Part shown: positions 1-7,823 of the stretch, one piece after another
Numbering within the stretch: the first letter of the stretch is position 1
Layout: each line of letters opens with the position of its first letter
NCBI GenBank assembly: GCA_947085765.1
Contig: CAMTXZ010000200.1
Location: forward strand, 1 to 11,301
Length of the DNA: 11,301 nt
Source: JAKFXL01 sp947085765
Lineage (GTDB): Bacteria; Pseudomonadota; Gammaproteobacteria; Tenderiales; Tenderiaceae
Reading direction: 5' to 3'
The notes under the pieces: generated by a model
What the model was told of the DNA's origin: nothing
The model's input: the letters and a program-made list of their open reading frames with translations, nothing else
Database searches by the model: none
Position numbers and translations under genes: made by a program

Positions 1-117
1 ATCACACTATTTATCGAGCAACATAATCAGTCACCAAAACCTTTTGTTTGGACCAAAAATGTTGGTCAAATAATGGAGAAAGTGGGGCGAGCTAGAGAGA
101 TATTACAAAATGTATAA
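1..117 (+). CDS. IS630-family transposase, C-terminal fragment (cut by window start)
   Basis: Frame 1 is open from the first base to a TAA at 115-117 and encodes 38 residues. They contain PKPFVWTKN, then a helix ending GRAREILQNV. IS630-family (Tc1/mariner-like DDE) transposases typically end this way, with a 'KPFVWTK...ILEKV.RAR' block after the catalytic domain. The catalytic residues would lie upstream, outside the window, so I cannot say whether the gene is intact. The sequence is markedly more AT-rich than the genes to its right, which fits an acquired element. It converges on cysZ, whose stop codon is only 14 bp away. The family call rests on the C-terminal motif alone. Confidence 0.75.
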   Translation: MTLFIEQHNQSPKPFVWTKNVGQIMEKVGRAREILQNV

Positions 118-136
118 TATATTCAGGACACTACAC
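1..136 (+). mobile_element. Right end of an IS630-family insertion sequence (boundary approximate)
   Basis: The transposase tail is followed by a short AT-rich stretch and then TTCAGGACACTACAC (122-136), a plausible terminal inverted repeat. IS630 elements insert at TA. Two TA dinucleotides lie at the likely edge, 132-133 and 137-138, and both fall inside the last codons of cysZ. The other IS end is outside the window, so neither the inverted repeat nor the target duplication can be confirmed. The exact right boundary is inferred. Confidence 0.5.
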
Positions 137-835
137 TAGATAAAGCGCTGTCGCCCCTGCCACTGCCAGTGGCATCACAATAAAATTCACCACCGGAGTC
201 ATGGTCAGCACCAGCACACTTGCGCCGAAGCTGAGGCTGGTGACGCGGTGCTGTTTGAGTATCTGCCGCTGTTGCGGGAACTGGATGTTGTGGTTACCCA
301 TGGGGTAGTCGAGATACTCCAGGCTCAGTAGCCAGGCGCTGAAGGCGAACCAGATGAAGGGGGCAAACAGATTTATGCCGGGGATAAAAAAGAGCACTAA
401 CAGTGGCAGGGCGCGCAGCAGAAAATAACCAATTTTGCGTGCCTCGTTCCAGAGTGTGGCGGGTGTCTGTTTGAGCGCCTGCATCATGGTGGTCTGGTTG
501 GTGGTGCTGCTGCCTGTCAGTTCGCGCTCGACGGCCTCTGCCAGCAGGCTGTTGAAGGGGGAGCAGATAAAGTTGGCGATGAGGGTGAAGCTGTAGAAGA
601 TGATCAGCAGCATGGTGATAACAAACAGTGGCCAGAGCAGCCATTCGAGCCATTGCCATCCGGTCGGCAGCAGCTGTTGCATTGCAGACTCGAAATAGTG
701 GCTGCCAAGCGCGATGGCGCCACTGAAGAGCAGGGTATTGATCAGCAGCGGGATCACCACAAAGCGGCGCAGGCCGGGGCGGCGGATGAGGCTGAAACCT
801 TTGCTTATATATTGCAGGCCGATGAATGGATTCAT
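131..835 (-). CDS. cysZ: CysZ-type sulfate transporter, probably C-terminally truncated
   Basis: The 234-residue inner-membrane protein matches the CysZ/EI24 family, which imports sulfate for assimilation to cysteine. The N-terminus (NPFIGLQYISKGFSLIRRPG) is typical. Hydrophobic stretches lie at about 25-45, 60-90, 135-170 and 200-232. The family landmark FICSPFNSLLAEAVE follows the second stretch, and PVVNFIVMPLAVAGATALY closes the protein. E. coli CysZ has 253 residues and continues for nearly 20 residues past its GATA motif. Here the frame stops four residues after it, with TAG at 131-133, exactly where IS630-type DNA begins, so the stop may be supplied by the IS. The ATG at 835 overlaps the TGA of the upstream lipoprotein gene (ATGA), which implies translational coupling. 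The family call is strong; retained function is uncertain because of the missing tail. Confidence 0.88.
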   Translation of the reverse strand: MNPFIGLQYISKGFSLIRRPGLRRFVVIPLLINTLLFSGAIALGSHYFESAMQQLLPTGWQWLEWLLWPLFVITMLLIIFYSFTLIANFICSPFNSLLAEAVERELTGSSTTNQTTMMQALKQTPATLWNEARKIGYFLLRALPLLVLFFIPGINLFAPFIWFAFSAWLLSLEYLDYPMGNHNIQFPQQRQILKQHRVTSLSFGASVLVLTMTPVVNFIVMPLAVAGATALYLV

Positions 836-1380
836 TTGAGCATAAAGTTCCTGACGTTAAGTGTGGGGCCATGTTTTGCGTCGGCCTGGAGTGTGATTGG
901 CAAGAGATAGACCGAACCCTCGGGAGCGGCGATGGGCAGGAGCCTTAAGTCGCTGATGGCTTGGCGGAGTTCGAATTCCAGTGGCCTGATGCCGGGGCTG
1001 CTCCAGAGCAGGTGAGACTCTGTTACTGCCCCATTGCTATTGAATACCAACAGCCAGTCGATGGTCCCCTCAAGACAGGGGTAGGTAGTTTGTGCGCGCG
1101 AGTAGATGGCGTTAACTCTGCGTTGCAGTGCTGCCCTTACATCGGGGGTTTGACGTTGTATGGTTTTGCCCCACCATCTTTCAGATAGACGCAAGTACGC
1201 CTGTTGGGCGCTGCTGTAGCTGTATGCCTCATCTTCATTGATTGGGCATGTTACCGAAGTGGCTGTGGGTGCGAGGTTGTCAGACTCGCCGGTGATGGCT
1301 TGAAGCAGTGTACAACCGCTCAATAATCCGCCGCTGAGAAACAAGAGTATATATCTGTTAAGTGATGAGATGATCTGCAT
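832..1380 (-). CDS. Small lipoprotein with TonB-like C-terminal segment, function unknown
   Basis: The 182-residue product begins with a lipoprotein signal: a short polar start, a hydrophobic stretch (residues 11-20) and the lipobox LSGC with the acylated Cys at 23. Thr follows the Cys rather than Asp, so the outer membrane is the likely location. I chose the ATG at 1380 over longer in-frame starts because it gives this signal peptide and has an AGAGGA ribosome-binding site 8 bases upstream; longer versions only read the kinase gene out of frame. Residues ~110-175 ('LLVFNSNGAVTESHLLWSS...LEFELRQAISDLRLLP') recall the TonB/AgmX C-terminal fold, but this is a pattern resemblance only. The gene overlaps the end of the kinase gene by 23 bp and couples to cysZ by ATGA. 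Confidence 0.75.
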   Translation of the reverse strand: MQIISSLNRYILLFLSGGLLSGCTLLQAITGESDNLAPTATSVTCPINEDEAYSYSSAQQAYLRLSERWWGKTIQRQTPDVRAALQRRVNAIYSRAQTTYPCLEGTIDWLLVFNSNGAVTESHLLWSSPGIRPLEFELRQAISDLRLLPIAAPEGSVYLLPITLQADAKHGPTLNVRNFMLK

Positions 1381-2641
1381 GGTCCAATCCTCTTTTTGCC
1401 AATAGCGCTGTTCCATATGCCGCCTCCTGCTGCACTGCCTGTACAAACGGCACGCCGAGCAGTTGTTGACGGATGCTGCTCCACGCCGGGTTGTTGGCAC
1501 CGCCGCCAGCGCTGCGGATTGATGATGGGTAGGGGGCGCCAAGTTCTGCAAGTAGTTTATAGCCCTGCTGTTCAATACGGGCCATGCCCTCGAGCAGCGC
1601 CTGGAAGAAGACCAGATCATCGACGGGGTGTGGTAGCAGACGCGGCGGCAGTGTGGCGTCGCTGATCGGGAACCGTTCGCCGGGTTTGATGAGTGGGTAG
1701 TAGTCGAGTCCGGTGGGCTGTTCTGGTGTTAGTTTTGGTGTCATCACGGTCAGCTGCTCTTTGGTGAAGTGGTGCAACAGTACCGCGCCGCCGCTGTTGG
1801 AGCCGCCGCCCACCAACCACTTATCACCGAGTGGCTGGGAGTAGACGCCATGTTGTGGCGAGAAGATCGGCGTGGCGCTGATCACCTTCATCACCAGTGT
1901 CGAGCCGAGTGAGGTGACGGCCTCGCCGATTTGATGTGCGCCGGTGGCGATGAAGGCGGCGGTGCTGTCGGTGGTGCCTGCGACTATTAGCGTGTTTGCG
2001 GGTAGTGCAAAGCGCTGGCTGATCTCTGTAGTGATGGGGGCGATGGGTGTGCCGGGAGTCACCACCTTGGGTAGCAGCATTCTATTTATATGGAGCCGGT
2101 CGAGCCAGGTGGGCCAGCACTTATTGATGGCGTCGTAACCGAGTTTGAGGCAGTTGTTTTCGTCGCTGATGCCGTAGTGGCCAGTGAGATTGCCAACGAT
2201 CCAGTCGGCTTGATGCAGGGCGTATCGCACCTGTGAACCGGGATTGAGGTGCAGCAGTTTGGCGAGCGTTGCGGTGGCGCCGTGGGCGGCACTCTCTTTT
2301 GGCGCGATCTGGGCGATACGTTGGGCCTCGGCCAAACTGCGGTTGTCGTTGTACATCAATGCGGGCCCGATGGGGCGGCCGTCTTTATCTGCAAGCAGCA
2401 GCGTGCCGGAGGTGCCGTCGATGGCGATGGCTTTGATCTGTGTTTTATCGAGCTGTGCCAGCAGTGTGGTGAGCGTGTCGCCACAGGCGTGCCACCAGAG
2501 CGCAGGCTCTTGTTCGCCGTTGATTGGCGCGGCCAGTGCGGTGCGGGCTTCAGCGACAATCTGGCCGGCGTCGTTGATGGCGATGGCGCGCACGCCGGAG
2601 GTGCCTAGGTCGATGCCGATGAATGTGGGCTTTTCTGACAT
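1358..2641 (-). CDS. FGGY-family carbohydrate kinase, D-ribulokinase-like
   Basis: The 427-residue protein is an ATP-dependent sugar kinase of the FGGY family. Visible motifs are the N-terminal phosphate loop GIDLGTSGVRA (9-19, with Asp11), the catalytic-base region AGTTDSTAAF (221-230, Asp225), LGSTLV (245-250), GGGSNSGG (278-285) and the adenine-site motif AGGGANNPAW (378-387). The length is shorter than true xylulokinases (~480-500) and matches the compact cyanobacterial and plant 'xylulose kinase-like' enzymes (SePSK, AtXK-1), which act on D-ribulose. Ribulokinase is therefore my best guess; xylulose or another ketose is possible. The start at 2641 puts the sugar-kinase motif at the usual distance, and GTGGGG lies just upstream as a ribosome-binding site. 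An in-frame ATG 13 codons earlier only adds sequence unlike the family. The 3' end overlaps the lipoprotein start. Confidence 0.85.
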   Translation of the reverse strand: MSEKPTFIGIDLGTSGVRAIAINDAGQIVAEARTALAAPINGEQEPALWWHACGDTLTTLLAQLDKTQIKAIAIDGTSGTLLLADKDGRPIGPALMYNDNRSLAEAQRIAQIAPKESAAHGATATLAKLLHLNPGSQVRYALHQADWIVGNLTGHYGISDENNCLKLGYDAINKCWPTWLDRLHINRMLLPKVVTPGTPIAPITTEISQRFALPANTLIVAGTTDSTAAFIATGAHQIGEAVTSLGSTLVMKVISATPIFSPQHGVYSQPLGDKWLVGGGSNSGGAVLLHHFTKEQLTVMTPKLTPEQPTGLDYYPLIKPGERFPISDATLPPRLLPHPVDDLVFFQALLEGMARIEQQGYKLLAELGAPYPSSIRSAGGGANNPAWSSIRQQLLGVPFVQAVQQEAAYGTALLAKRGLDHADHLIT

Positions 2642-2648
2642 GTTAAAA

Positions 2649-2677
2649 CCCCACTGTGCCCAAAGCACTGCGTGGGG
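2649..2677 (-). promoter_or_regulatory. Hairpin covering the kinase ribosome-binding site
   Basis: On the minus strand CCCCAC and GTGC pair with GCAC and GTGGGG around a TTTGG loop, with a small asymmetric bulge (GCA opposite A). The 3' arm GTGGGG is the putative ribosome-binding site of the kinase gene, and the hairpin is followed by TTTTAAC and the ATG. It could hide the ribosome-binding site, or act as a weak attenuator because a short T run follows. The pairing is seen in the sequence; any role is inferred. Confidence 0.35.
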
Positions 2678-2681
2678 CATA

Positions 2682-2774
2682 CCCTTCGTAGTGAGCCTGT
2701 CGAACCATGAACGCTGGACTCCCTATGTTCAATGTCTTGATCACCACTCCTTCGACAAGCTCAGGACGAACGGG
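2682..2774. repeat. Inverted pair of dispersed palindromic repeats (REP-like)
   Basis: Two imperfect copies of one element face each other: the left arm at about 2682-2712 contains TTCGTAGTGAGCCTGTCGAA, and the right arm at about 2746-2774 contains TTCGACAAGCTCAGGACGAA. The reverse complement of the right arm aligns with the left arm through TTCGT..TGAGC.TGTCGAA. This core, whose translation gives 'SFDKLRTNG' or 'VRPELVEG' in spurious proteins, is a widespread intergenic repeat in proteobacterial genomes. The right arm starts five bases past the queF stop, a typical 3'-flank position. The pair could fold into a long hairpin in the queF-kinase transcript. Confidence 0.75.
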
Positions 2775-2778
2775 ATTT

Positions 2779-3180
2779 TTAAGGCAGTGTGACAGGCACG
2801 GGCGGTACCCAACCTGACTGACGATGCTCTGCCACCACGGTGGTGTAGATGCCGCCACGGACATTAAATTCGCCGGTCAGGCGCATGAAGCGTGGGTTGC
2901 AGGCGGCCACCAGGTCGCTGAGGATGTCATTGGTGACCTTTTCGTGGAAGGCGCCCTCTTCACGGAATGACCACATGTAGAGCTTGAGAGATTTGAGTTC
3001 GACACACTGCTGGTCGGCGATGTAGTCGATCTTGAAGGTGGCAAAGTCGGGCTGACCGGTCTTGGGACAGAGGCAGGTGAACTCAGGCACGGTGATGCGA
3101 ATGGTGTAGTCGCGCTCCGGCATGGGGTTGTCGAAGGTCTCTAATCTCTTGCTTGGGGATGTGGTTGGCTGTAGTGACAT
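2779..3180 (-). CDS. queF: NADPH-dependent 7-cyano-7-deazaguanine reductase
   Basis: The enzyme reduces the nitrile preQ0 to the amine preQ1 in queuosine tRNA modification. At 133 residues it is the short, unimodular (B. subtilis-like) type rather than the ~280-residue E. coli type. The nucleophilic Cys is C38 in LCPKTGQPDFA, and the proton-donor Asp is D45, seven residues later as in the B. subtilis enzyme (C55/D62). The family signature ELKSLKLY is at 61-68 and the substrate-contact GAFHE at 76-80. The extended start (LETFDNP at 13-19) is the usual one, so I keep the ATG at 3180, although its ribosome-binding site is weak. The gene is divergent from smc and heads the leftward set, separated from the kinase gene by the repeat-bearing gap. 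Confidence 0.95.
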   Translation of the reverse strand: MSLQPTTSPSKRLETFDNPMPERDYTIRITVPEFTCLCPKTGQPDFATFKIDYIADQQCVELKSLKLYMWSFREEGAFHEKVTNDILSDLVAACNPRFMRLTGEFNVRGGIYTTVVAEHRQSGWVPPVPVTLP

Positions 3181-3245
3181 AATAGTAAAGGACTCAATAG
3201 GTTAAAAAATATAGCTCATTGGCTTCAGAGGTTGTGGATCAGCGG

Positions 3246-3274
3246 TTTAGCGTGGCGCTGCACTCTGGTATGAT
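3246..3274 (+). promoter_or_regulatory. Candidate sigma-70 promoter for smc-zipA
   Basis: TATGAT at 3269-3274 is a good -10 element (5 of 6). With a 17-base spacer the -35 would be TTTAGC at 3246-3251, which is poor (3 of 6). Transcription would start near 3281 and give a leader of about 40 bases before smc, with GGAG 5-8 bases before the ATG. The call rests mostly on the -10 and on its place in the divergent gap (3181-3319). I see no convincing queF promoter on the other strand. Confidence 0.4.
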
Positions 3275-3319
3275 CGGCGGTTATTTTAACGCGAAAATGG
3301 TTTTTAGGTTGGAGAACTG

Positions 3320-6300
3320 ATGCGTCTTAAGACAATCAAGCTGGCAGGGTTCAAGTCTTTTGTTGATCCCACCTCTATTCCTATGCCCAGCAACATGATT
3401 GGCATCGTCGGCCCCAACGGCTGCGGCAAGTCCAATACCATTGATGCGGTGCGCTGGGTGATGGGCGAAAGCTCAGCCAAAAACCTGCGTGGCGACTCCA
3501 TGGCCGATGTCATCTTCAACGGTTCCACCTCGCGCAAGCCGGTGGGGCAGGCGACGGTTGAGCTGATCTTTGATAACAGTGATGGCGGCCTGGGTGGGGA
3601 GTATGCGCAGTATGCCGAGATCTCGATCAAACGCCAGGTGACCCGCGACGGTCAGTCCAACTACTACCTCAACAATACCCGTTGCCGCCGTCGTGACATC
3701 ACCGACATCTTCCTCGGCACCGGTCTGGGGCCACGCAGTTACGCCATCATCGAGCAGGGCACCATCTCGCGTCTGATCGAGGCCAAGCCCGAAGAGCTGC
3801 GGGTCTTTATCGAAGAGGCGGCCGGTATCTCTAAATATAAGGAGCGCCGCCGCGAGACCGAGAGCCGCATCAAGAGCACCCGCGAGAATATCGATCGCAT
3901 CGATGATCTGCGTGATGAGCTGGAGAAGCGCATCGCCACCCTGCAACGGCAGGCCAAAACGGCGGAGCGCTACAAGCAGCTGAAGGAGGAGGAGCGCAAG
4001 CTCAAGGCCGAGCTGCTGGCGCTACGGTTCCACAATCTTGATGCCACGGTGCAGGAACGTGACAAACAGATTCAGGGTCAGGAAACAGCGCTTGAAGGGC
4101 AGATTGCCGAGCTGCGCAGCGTTGAAGCGACCATTGAGAGTCAGCGTGAACAGCAGATCGAGGTCAACGAAAGATTCAACGAGGTGCAGGGGCGCTACTA
4201 CGCACTCGGCGCCGAGATTGCCCGGCTCGAACAGACCATCGCCCATGTTAAAGAGAGCCGTCAGCAGCAGGAGCGCGAGCTGCGCGAGGTTGAACAGGCG
4301 TGGCGCGAGGCGACCGAACATCTCACCAGTGACAGTAACTCGATTGAAGATTTGAAGATGGCGCTGGAAGGACACGAAGAAGAGATGTTGCTGGCGCGCG
4401 AGAAAGAGGCGGAGTCGGGCGCGATGCTGACCCAGGCGGAAGAGGGGATGCATCTGTGGCAGCAGCAGTGGGATGAGTTTAACCAGACCTCTTCGGCGCA
4501 CATTCGCAGTGCCGAAGTGGAGAAGGCGCGTATCCACCACCTGGAGCAGAGCCAGACCCAGCTTAACCAGCGCATAAAACGTATGGAAGATGAGCTGGCG
4601 ACACTCTCGCCCGGCAGCCTTGATAACGAGATTGAGGCTTTTCAGCTCGAACGTGCCGAACTGGATGAACAGCTGGGGCAGCTGAGATACGAGCTGGAGC
4701 AGCAGGTTGAGCAGATCGGCCATGAGCGGCAGCTGGCGCAGAATCTGAGTAGTGACCTGGACGGCGACCGCAGCCGTTTGCAGGCGATGCAGGGGCGTAA
4801 TTCATCGCTTGAGGCGTTGCAGCAGCAGGCGCTGGGCAAGGGTAATCATGCGGTTAACCACTGGCTCAAGGGGCGCGGCCTCGATAACGCCAGCCGTCTG
4901 GCGCAGGATCTCAGCGTTGAAAAGGGGTGGGAGAAGGCGGTTGAAGTGGTGTTGGGGCTGCATCTTGAATCGGTCTGTATCAACGGCATGGAGGCGGTGG
5001 CCACTGCACTTAAAGATCTGAATCAGGGCTCACTGGCACTCTTTGATACCGCAACCGCCAGCATCAACGCGCAGCAGGGTTCCCTGACGGATGCGCTGCT
5101 CAGCAAGGTGACATCAGACCACTCCATGGCCTCGTTATTGAGTGGCATCTATGCCGCCGATTCGCTGGAGCAGGCGCTGGCGTTGCGTGGTCAGTTGCAG
5201 GCCAGTGAATCTATTGTCACCCGTGATGGCCTCTGGCTTGGTCACGACTGGTTGCGGGTAACACGTGGTAACGATGAGAAGGCCGGTGTGCTGCAACGTG
5301 AGCAGGAGTTGAAGAGTCTTGCCGCCGAGATCGACGAAACCCGTGCCCGTGTTGAAGAGTTGCATGGTCAGCTGCTAGAGAGCCGTAGCCGTCAGCAGGA
5401 TCTGGAGCGGAGTCGCGACGAATTGCAGCTTAGAGTTAACCAGAGCACTCAGTCGCTGGCGCGCATCGAATCGCAACTCAGCGCCCGTAATGAACGTCTA
5501 CAGCAGTTCCAGAGTCGTAAAAACCGTCTTGAAACCGATGCTAATGAACTGCGTCAGCAACGTGAAGGCAGTGATCAGACGGTGGCCGAGGCGCGTGCCC
5601 GTCTTACCGAGGCGCTGGCACTGACCGAAAATTTTGAAGAGCTGCGCCATGAGTTGACGCAGCGGCGTGAGGAGTTGCGTCAGCAGCTCGACAACAGCCG
5701 TCAGCAGTCACGTGTCGATCGTGACCGCGCCCATGAAATCGCGCTAAAGCTGCAATCGATCCGTGCCCAGCTCGATGGCACGCAACAGCGCCTTGAGCGC
5801 ATGCAGGGTCAGCTTGCCAACTTGGAACGGCGGCGTGAGACGTTGCAGGCACAGCAGCAGGGGCAGGGTGATCCGGTTGCCGAACTTGGTCTGCAACTGG
5901 AGGCACAGCTCGCCAGCCGCCTCGGTGTTGAAGAGGAGCTGATGCTGGCGCGGCGGACGCTGGAAGAGGTGGATCACGCCATGCGTCAATCGGCCGAACA
6001 GCGTCAGCGTGTCGAGCAAAAATCACAACAGATGCGCAGTCAGCTGGAGCAGGTACGTATCGCCAGTCAGGAGATCCGCGTGCGTAGTCAGACGGTGCGG
6101 GAACAGTTTAGTGAGACCGGCTTTGACCTTGAAGAGGTCTTTGCCCAGATCATCGACGGTGCCGATGAGTCGTTATGGCAGAAACAGGTCAACGATATCG
6201 GCCAGACCATTCAGCGCCTTGGCGCCATCAACCTTGCCGCGATAGAAGAGTATGAAGAGCAGTCGCAACGTAAGGCTTATCTCGATGCCCAGTGCACCGA

Positions 6301-6832
6301 CCTGAATGACGCGCTGAATACGCTGGAGACAGCTATCCGCAAGATCGACAAAGAGACACGTACCCGGTTTAAAGACACCTTTGATAAGGTGGATAGCGGT
6401 GTCAAAGAGCTATTCCCGCGTCTCTTTGGCGGCGGCCACGCCTACCTCGAGCTGACCGGGGACGACCTGCTCGATACCGGTGTTACAATCATGGCGCGGC
6501 CCCCCGGCAAACGTAACTCCAGCATTCACATGCTCTCCGGTGGTGAGAAGGCGTTGACGGCGGTGGCGTTGGTCTTCGCCATCTTCCAGCTCAACCCCGC
6601 ACCGTTCTGTATGCTCGACGAGGTCGATGCGCCGCTGGACGAGGCCAACGTGGGGCGTTTTTGCCGCATGGTAAAAGAGATGTCTGAAAAGGTACAATTC
6701 ATCTTTATCACACATAACAAAACCACGATGGAGATGTCAGATCATCTCACGGGTGTCACCATGCACGAGCCAGGTGTTTCACGCCTCGTAGCGGTGGATA
6801 TAGAAGAAGCTATTAGTCTGGTTGCGAGTTAA
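3320..6832 (+). CDS. smc: Chromosome partition/condensin protein SMC
   Basis: The 1170-residue protein has full SMC architecture and standard family length. The N-terminal ATPase half carries GFKSF and Walker A GPNGCGKS (31-38). A long coiled coil runs from ~170 to ~500 (KERRRETESRIKSTR onward), a hinge occupies ~505-655 (VNHWLKGRGLDN...GWEKAVEVVLG), and a second coil runs to ~1010. The C-terminal ATPase half carries the ABC signature LSGGEKAL (from 1072), Walker B CMLDEVDAPLD (from 1097) and the switch His in ITHNK (H1132). SMC dimers extrude and organise DNA loops around the nucleoid, normally with ScpA and ScpB, which are not encoded here. Many gammaproteobacteria use MukB instead, so an SMC-type condensin argues against an enterobacterial or Vibrio host. 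zipA follows after 14 bp, so the two are probably co-transcribed. Confidence 0.97.
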   Translation: MRLKTIKLAGFKSFVDPTSIPMPSNMIGIVGPNGCGKSNTIDAVRWVMGESSAKNLRGDSMADVIFNGSTSRKPVGQATVELIFDNSDGGLGGEYAQYAEISIKRQVTRDGQSNYYLNNTRCRRRDITDIFLGTGLGPRSYAIIEQGTISRLIEAKPEELRVFIEEAAGISKYKERRRETESRIKSTRENIDRIDDLRDELEKRIATLQRQAKTAERYKQLKEEERKLKAELLALRFHNLDATVQERDKQIQGQETALEGQIAELRSVEATIESQREQQIEVNERFNEVQGRYYALGAEIARLEQTIAHVKESRQQQERELREVEQAWREATEHLTSDSNSIEDLKMALEGHEEEMLLAREKEAESGAMLTQAEEGMHLWQQQWDEFNQTSSAHIRSAEVEKARIHHLEQSQTQLNQRIKRMEDELATLSPGSLDNEIEAFQLERAELDEQLGQLRYELEQQVEQIGHERQLAQNLSSDLDGDRSRLQAMQGRNSSLEALQQQALGKGNHAVNHWLKGRGLDNASRLAQDLSVEKGWEKAVEVVLGLHLESVCINGMEAVATALKDLNQGSLALFDTATASINAQQGSLTDALLSKVTSDHSMASLLSGIYAADSLEQALALRGQLQASESIVTRDGLWLGHDWLRVTRGNDEKAGVLQREQELKSLAAEIDETRARVEELHGQLLESRSRQQDLERSRDELQLRVNQSTQSLARIESQLSARNERLQQFQSRKNRLETDANELRQQREGSDQTVAEARARLTEALALTENFEELRHELTQRREELRQQLDNSRQQSRVDRDRAHEIALKLQSIRAQLDGTQQRLERMQGQLANLERRRETLQAQQQGQGDPVAELGLQLEAQLASRLGVEEELMLARRTLEEVDHAMRQSAEQRQRVEQKSQQMRSQLEQVRIASQEIRVRSQTVREQFSETGFDLEEVFAQIIDGADESLWQKQVNDIGQTIQRLGAINLAAIEEYEEQSQRKAYLDAQCTDLNDALNTLETAIRKIDKETRTRFKDTFDKVDSGVKELFPRLFGGGHAYLELTGDDLLDTGVTIMARPPGKRNSSIHMLSGGEKALTAVALVFAIFQLNPAPFCMLDEVDAPLDEANVGRFCRMVKEMSEKVQFIFITHNKTTMEMSDHLTGVTMHEPGVSRLVAVDIEEAISLVAS

Positions 6833-6846
6833 TTTTGGAAGGAAAT

Positions 6847-7719
6847 ATGGATTCTTTACTGTTGGTATTAACGGTTATTGGCGTTGTTCTGATTTTGGCT
6901 GGCATCGCCAAGATGCGTAGCAATCGTCGTCATCAGCGTGACGAAATCGATCACAGCATCCTATTCGACAATCAACATAATAGTGAAGAGCTGCTGGATG
7001 ATGAGGTTGTTATCAAACGGGTACGAAAAGTCGAACAGAGTGCTGCCGCGCCGCAATCGCGTGCTGAAACGCAACCTTTTGTCGATGATGAAGAGCTGCC
7101 GTACATCGGCACGGATGATGAGATCAGAATTGATGTGGATGAGAGTGATCGTCCGCGTCCACTGCATGAAGAGCGCCCAATTGTTAGGGATCGTGCCCGC
7201 ACAGTCTTAAACAAGTTGCGCGTGGATAATAAAGATGAAGAGCAGGAAGAGGAGCTGCCAACAGATGAGCTGCCTGCCAGAGGTTATCGTAGTGAAGCAC
7301 CGGACAAGGTGATTGTGCTCAATGTGATGGCGCCCAAGGGCCGTTTTTTTGCCGGCCCTGTGTTGGTGGATGCAGTTGAAGCGTTGGGCATGGTCTATGG
7401 CGAGATGGAAATTTTTCACCTCTACGCCGATAAAGCGCCACTCTTTAGTCTGGTAAATATGGTTAAACCCGGTACTTTTGATATGGCAACCATTGAGTCT
7501 CTCAGTACCCCCGGTGTCAGTCTTTTTATTCAGCTGCCCAATAAACAAGCCAACGGCCTGGAGGCGTTTGATACGATGTTAGACGTTGCCCAGCGCCTCA
7601 ACACCGCCCTGCGTGGTTCACTTTGTGATGAGCGCCGTAACATCCTTACCCATTCGGCAATTGATTACATGCGCCAGCAGCTTGCTGAATACGATTGTAA
7701 ATGGTTGGTGCCTGTCTGA
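6847..7719 (+). CDS. zipA: Cell-division protein ZipA
   Basis: The 290-residue ZipA tethers FtsZ polymers to the inner membrane at the division septum. Residues ~3-21 form the single N-terminal membrane anchor (SLLLVLTVIGVVLILAGIA), followed by a basic patch (RSNRRHQR). A charged, acid-rich linker runs to ~150, in place of the Pro/Gln-rich linker of E. coli. From ~154 comes the compact FtsZ-binding domain, with VLNVMAPKGRFFAGP, PGTFDMATIESLSTPGV and a closing helix around ILTHSAIDYMRQQL. I chose the ATG at 6847 because GGAAGG sits five bases upstream and the anchor starts at once; an in-frame TTG four codons earlier is a less likely start. It follows smc closely. ligA, the usual downstream partner, is missing. 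Confidence 0.93.
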   Translation: MDSLLLVLTVIGVVLILAGIAKMRSNRRHQRDEIDHSILFDNQHNSEELLDDEVVIKRVRKVEQSAAAPQSRAETQPFVDDEELPYIGTDDEIRIDVDESDRPRPLHEERPIVRDRARTVLNKLRVDNKDEEQEEELPTDELPARGYRSEAPDKVIVLNVMAPKGRFFAGPVLVDAVEALGMVYGEMEIFHLYADKAPLFSLVNMVKPGTFDMATIESLSTPGVSLFIQLPNKQANGLEAFDTMLDVAQRLNTALRGSLCDERRNILTHSAIDYMRQQLAEYDCKWLVPV

Positions 7720-7724
7720 TTCGT

Positions 7725-7743
7725 TTGCGGAATCAATCCGCAA
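7725..7743 (+). repeat. Perfect 7-bp hairpin downstream of zipA
   Basis: TTGCGGA and TCCGCAA pair perfectly around an ATCAA loop, starting five bases after the zipA stop. No T tract follows on either strand (GTGTATAACC on the + strand), so it is not a classical intrinsic terminator. It could protect the smc-zipA mRNA 3' end or be a weak terminator. Confidence 0.45.
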
Positions 7744-7823
7744 GTGTATAACCTGTTCAACCGAGTGATGTGCTGATCAGCGGCCAGTATCTGACATCAG
7801 CTAAATTATGGTTGGTCTACCCC

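Noticed and set aside
1381..1620. N-terminal extension of the lipoprotein frame to 262 residues
   Set aside because: It overlaps the kinase gene in another frame, has Arg/Cys-rich low-quality sequence, and would bury the clear lipoprotein signal that starts at 1380.
2244..2792. 182-codon + strand frame containing SLSNHE and SFDKLRTNG
   Set aside because: It is antisense to the kinase gene, and its tail is the translated REP-like repeat, a well-known source of spurious proteins.
4022..6026. Several long minus-strand frames inside smc
   Set aside because: They are compositional shadows of the Glu/Gln/Leu-rich coiled-coil coding sequence, without start signals or domains.
7725..7743. Intrinsic terminator after zipA
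   Set aside because: The stem is perfect but short, and no T tract follows on either strand, so it is listed only as a hairpin.
7772..7781. Palindrome GCTGATCAGC as a regulatory site
   Set aside because: It is a single 10-bp palindrome with no repeat copy or promoter nearby; chance is likely.
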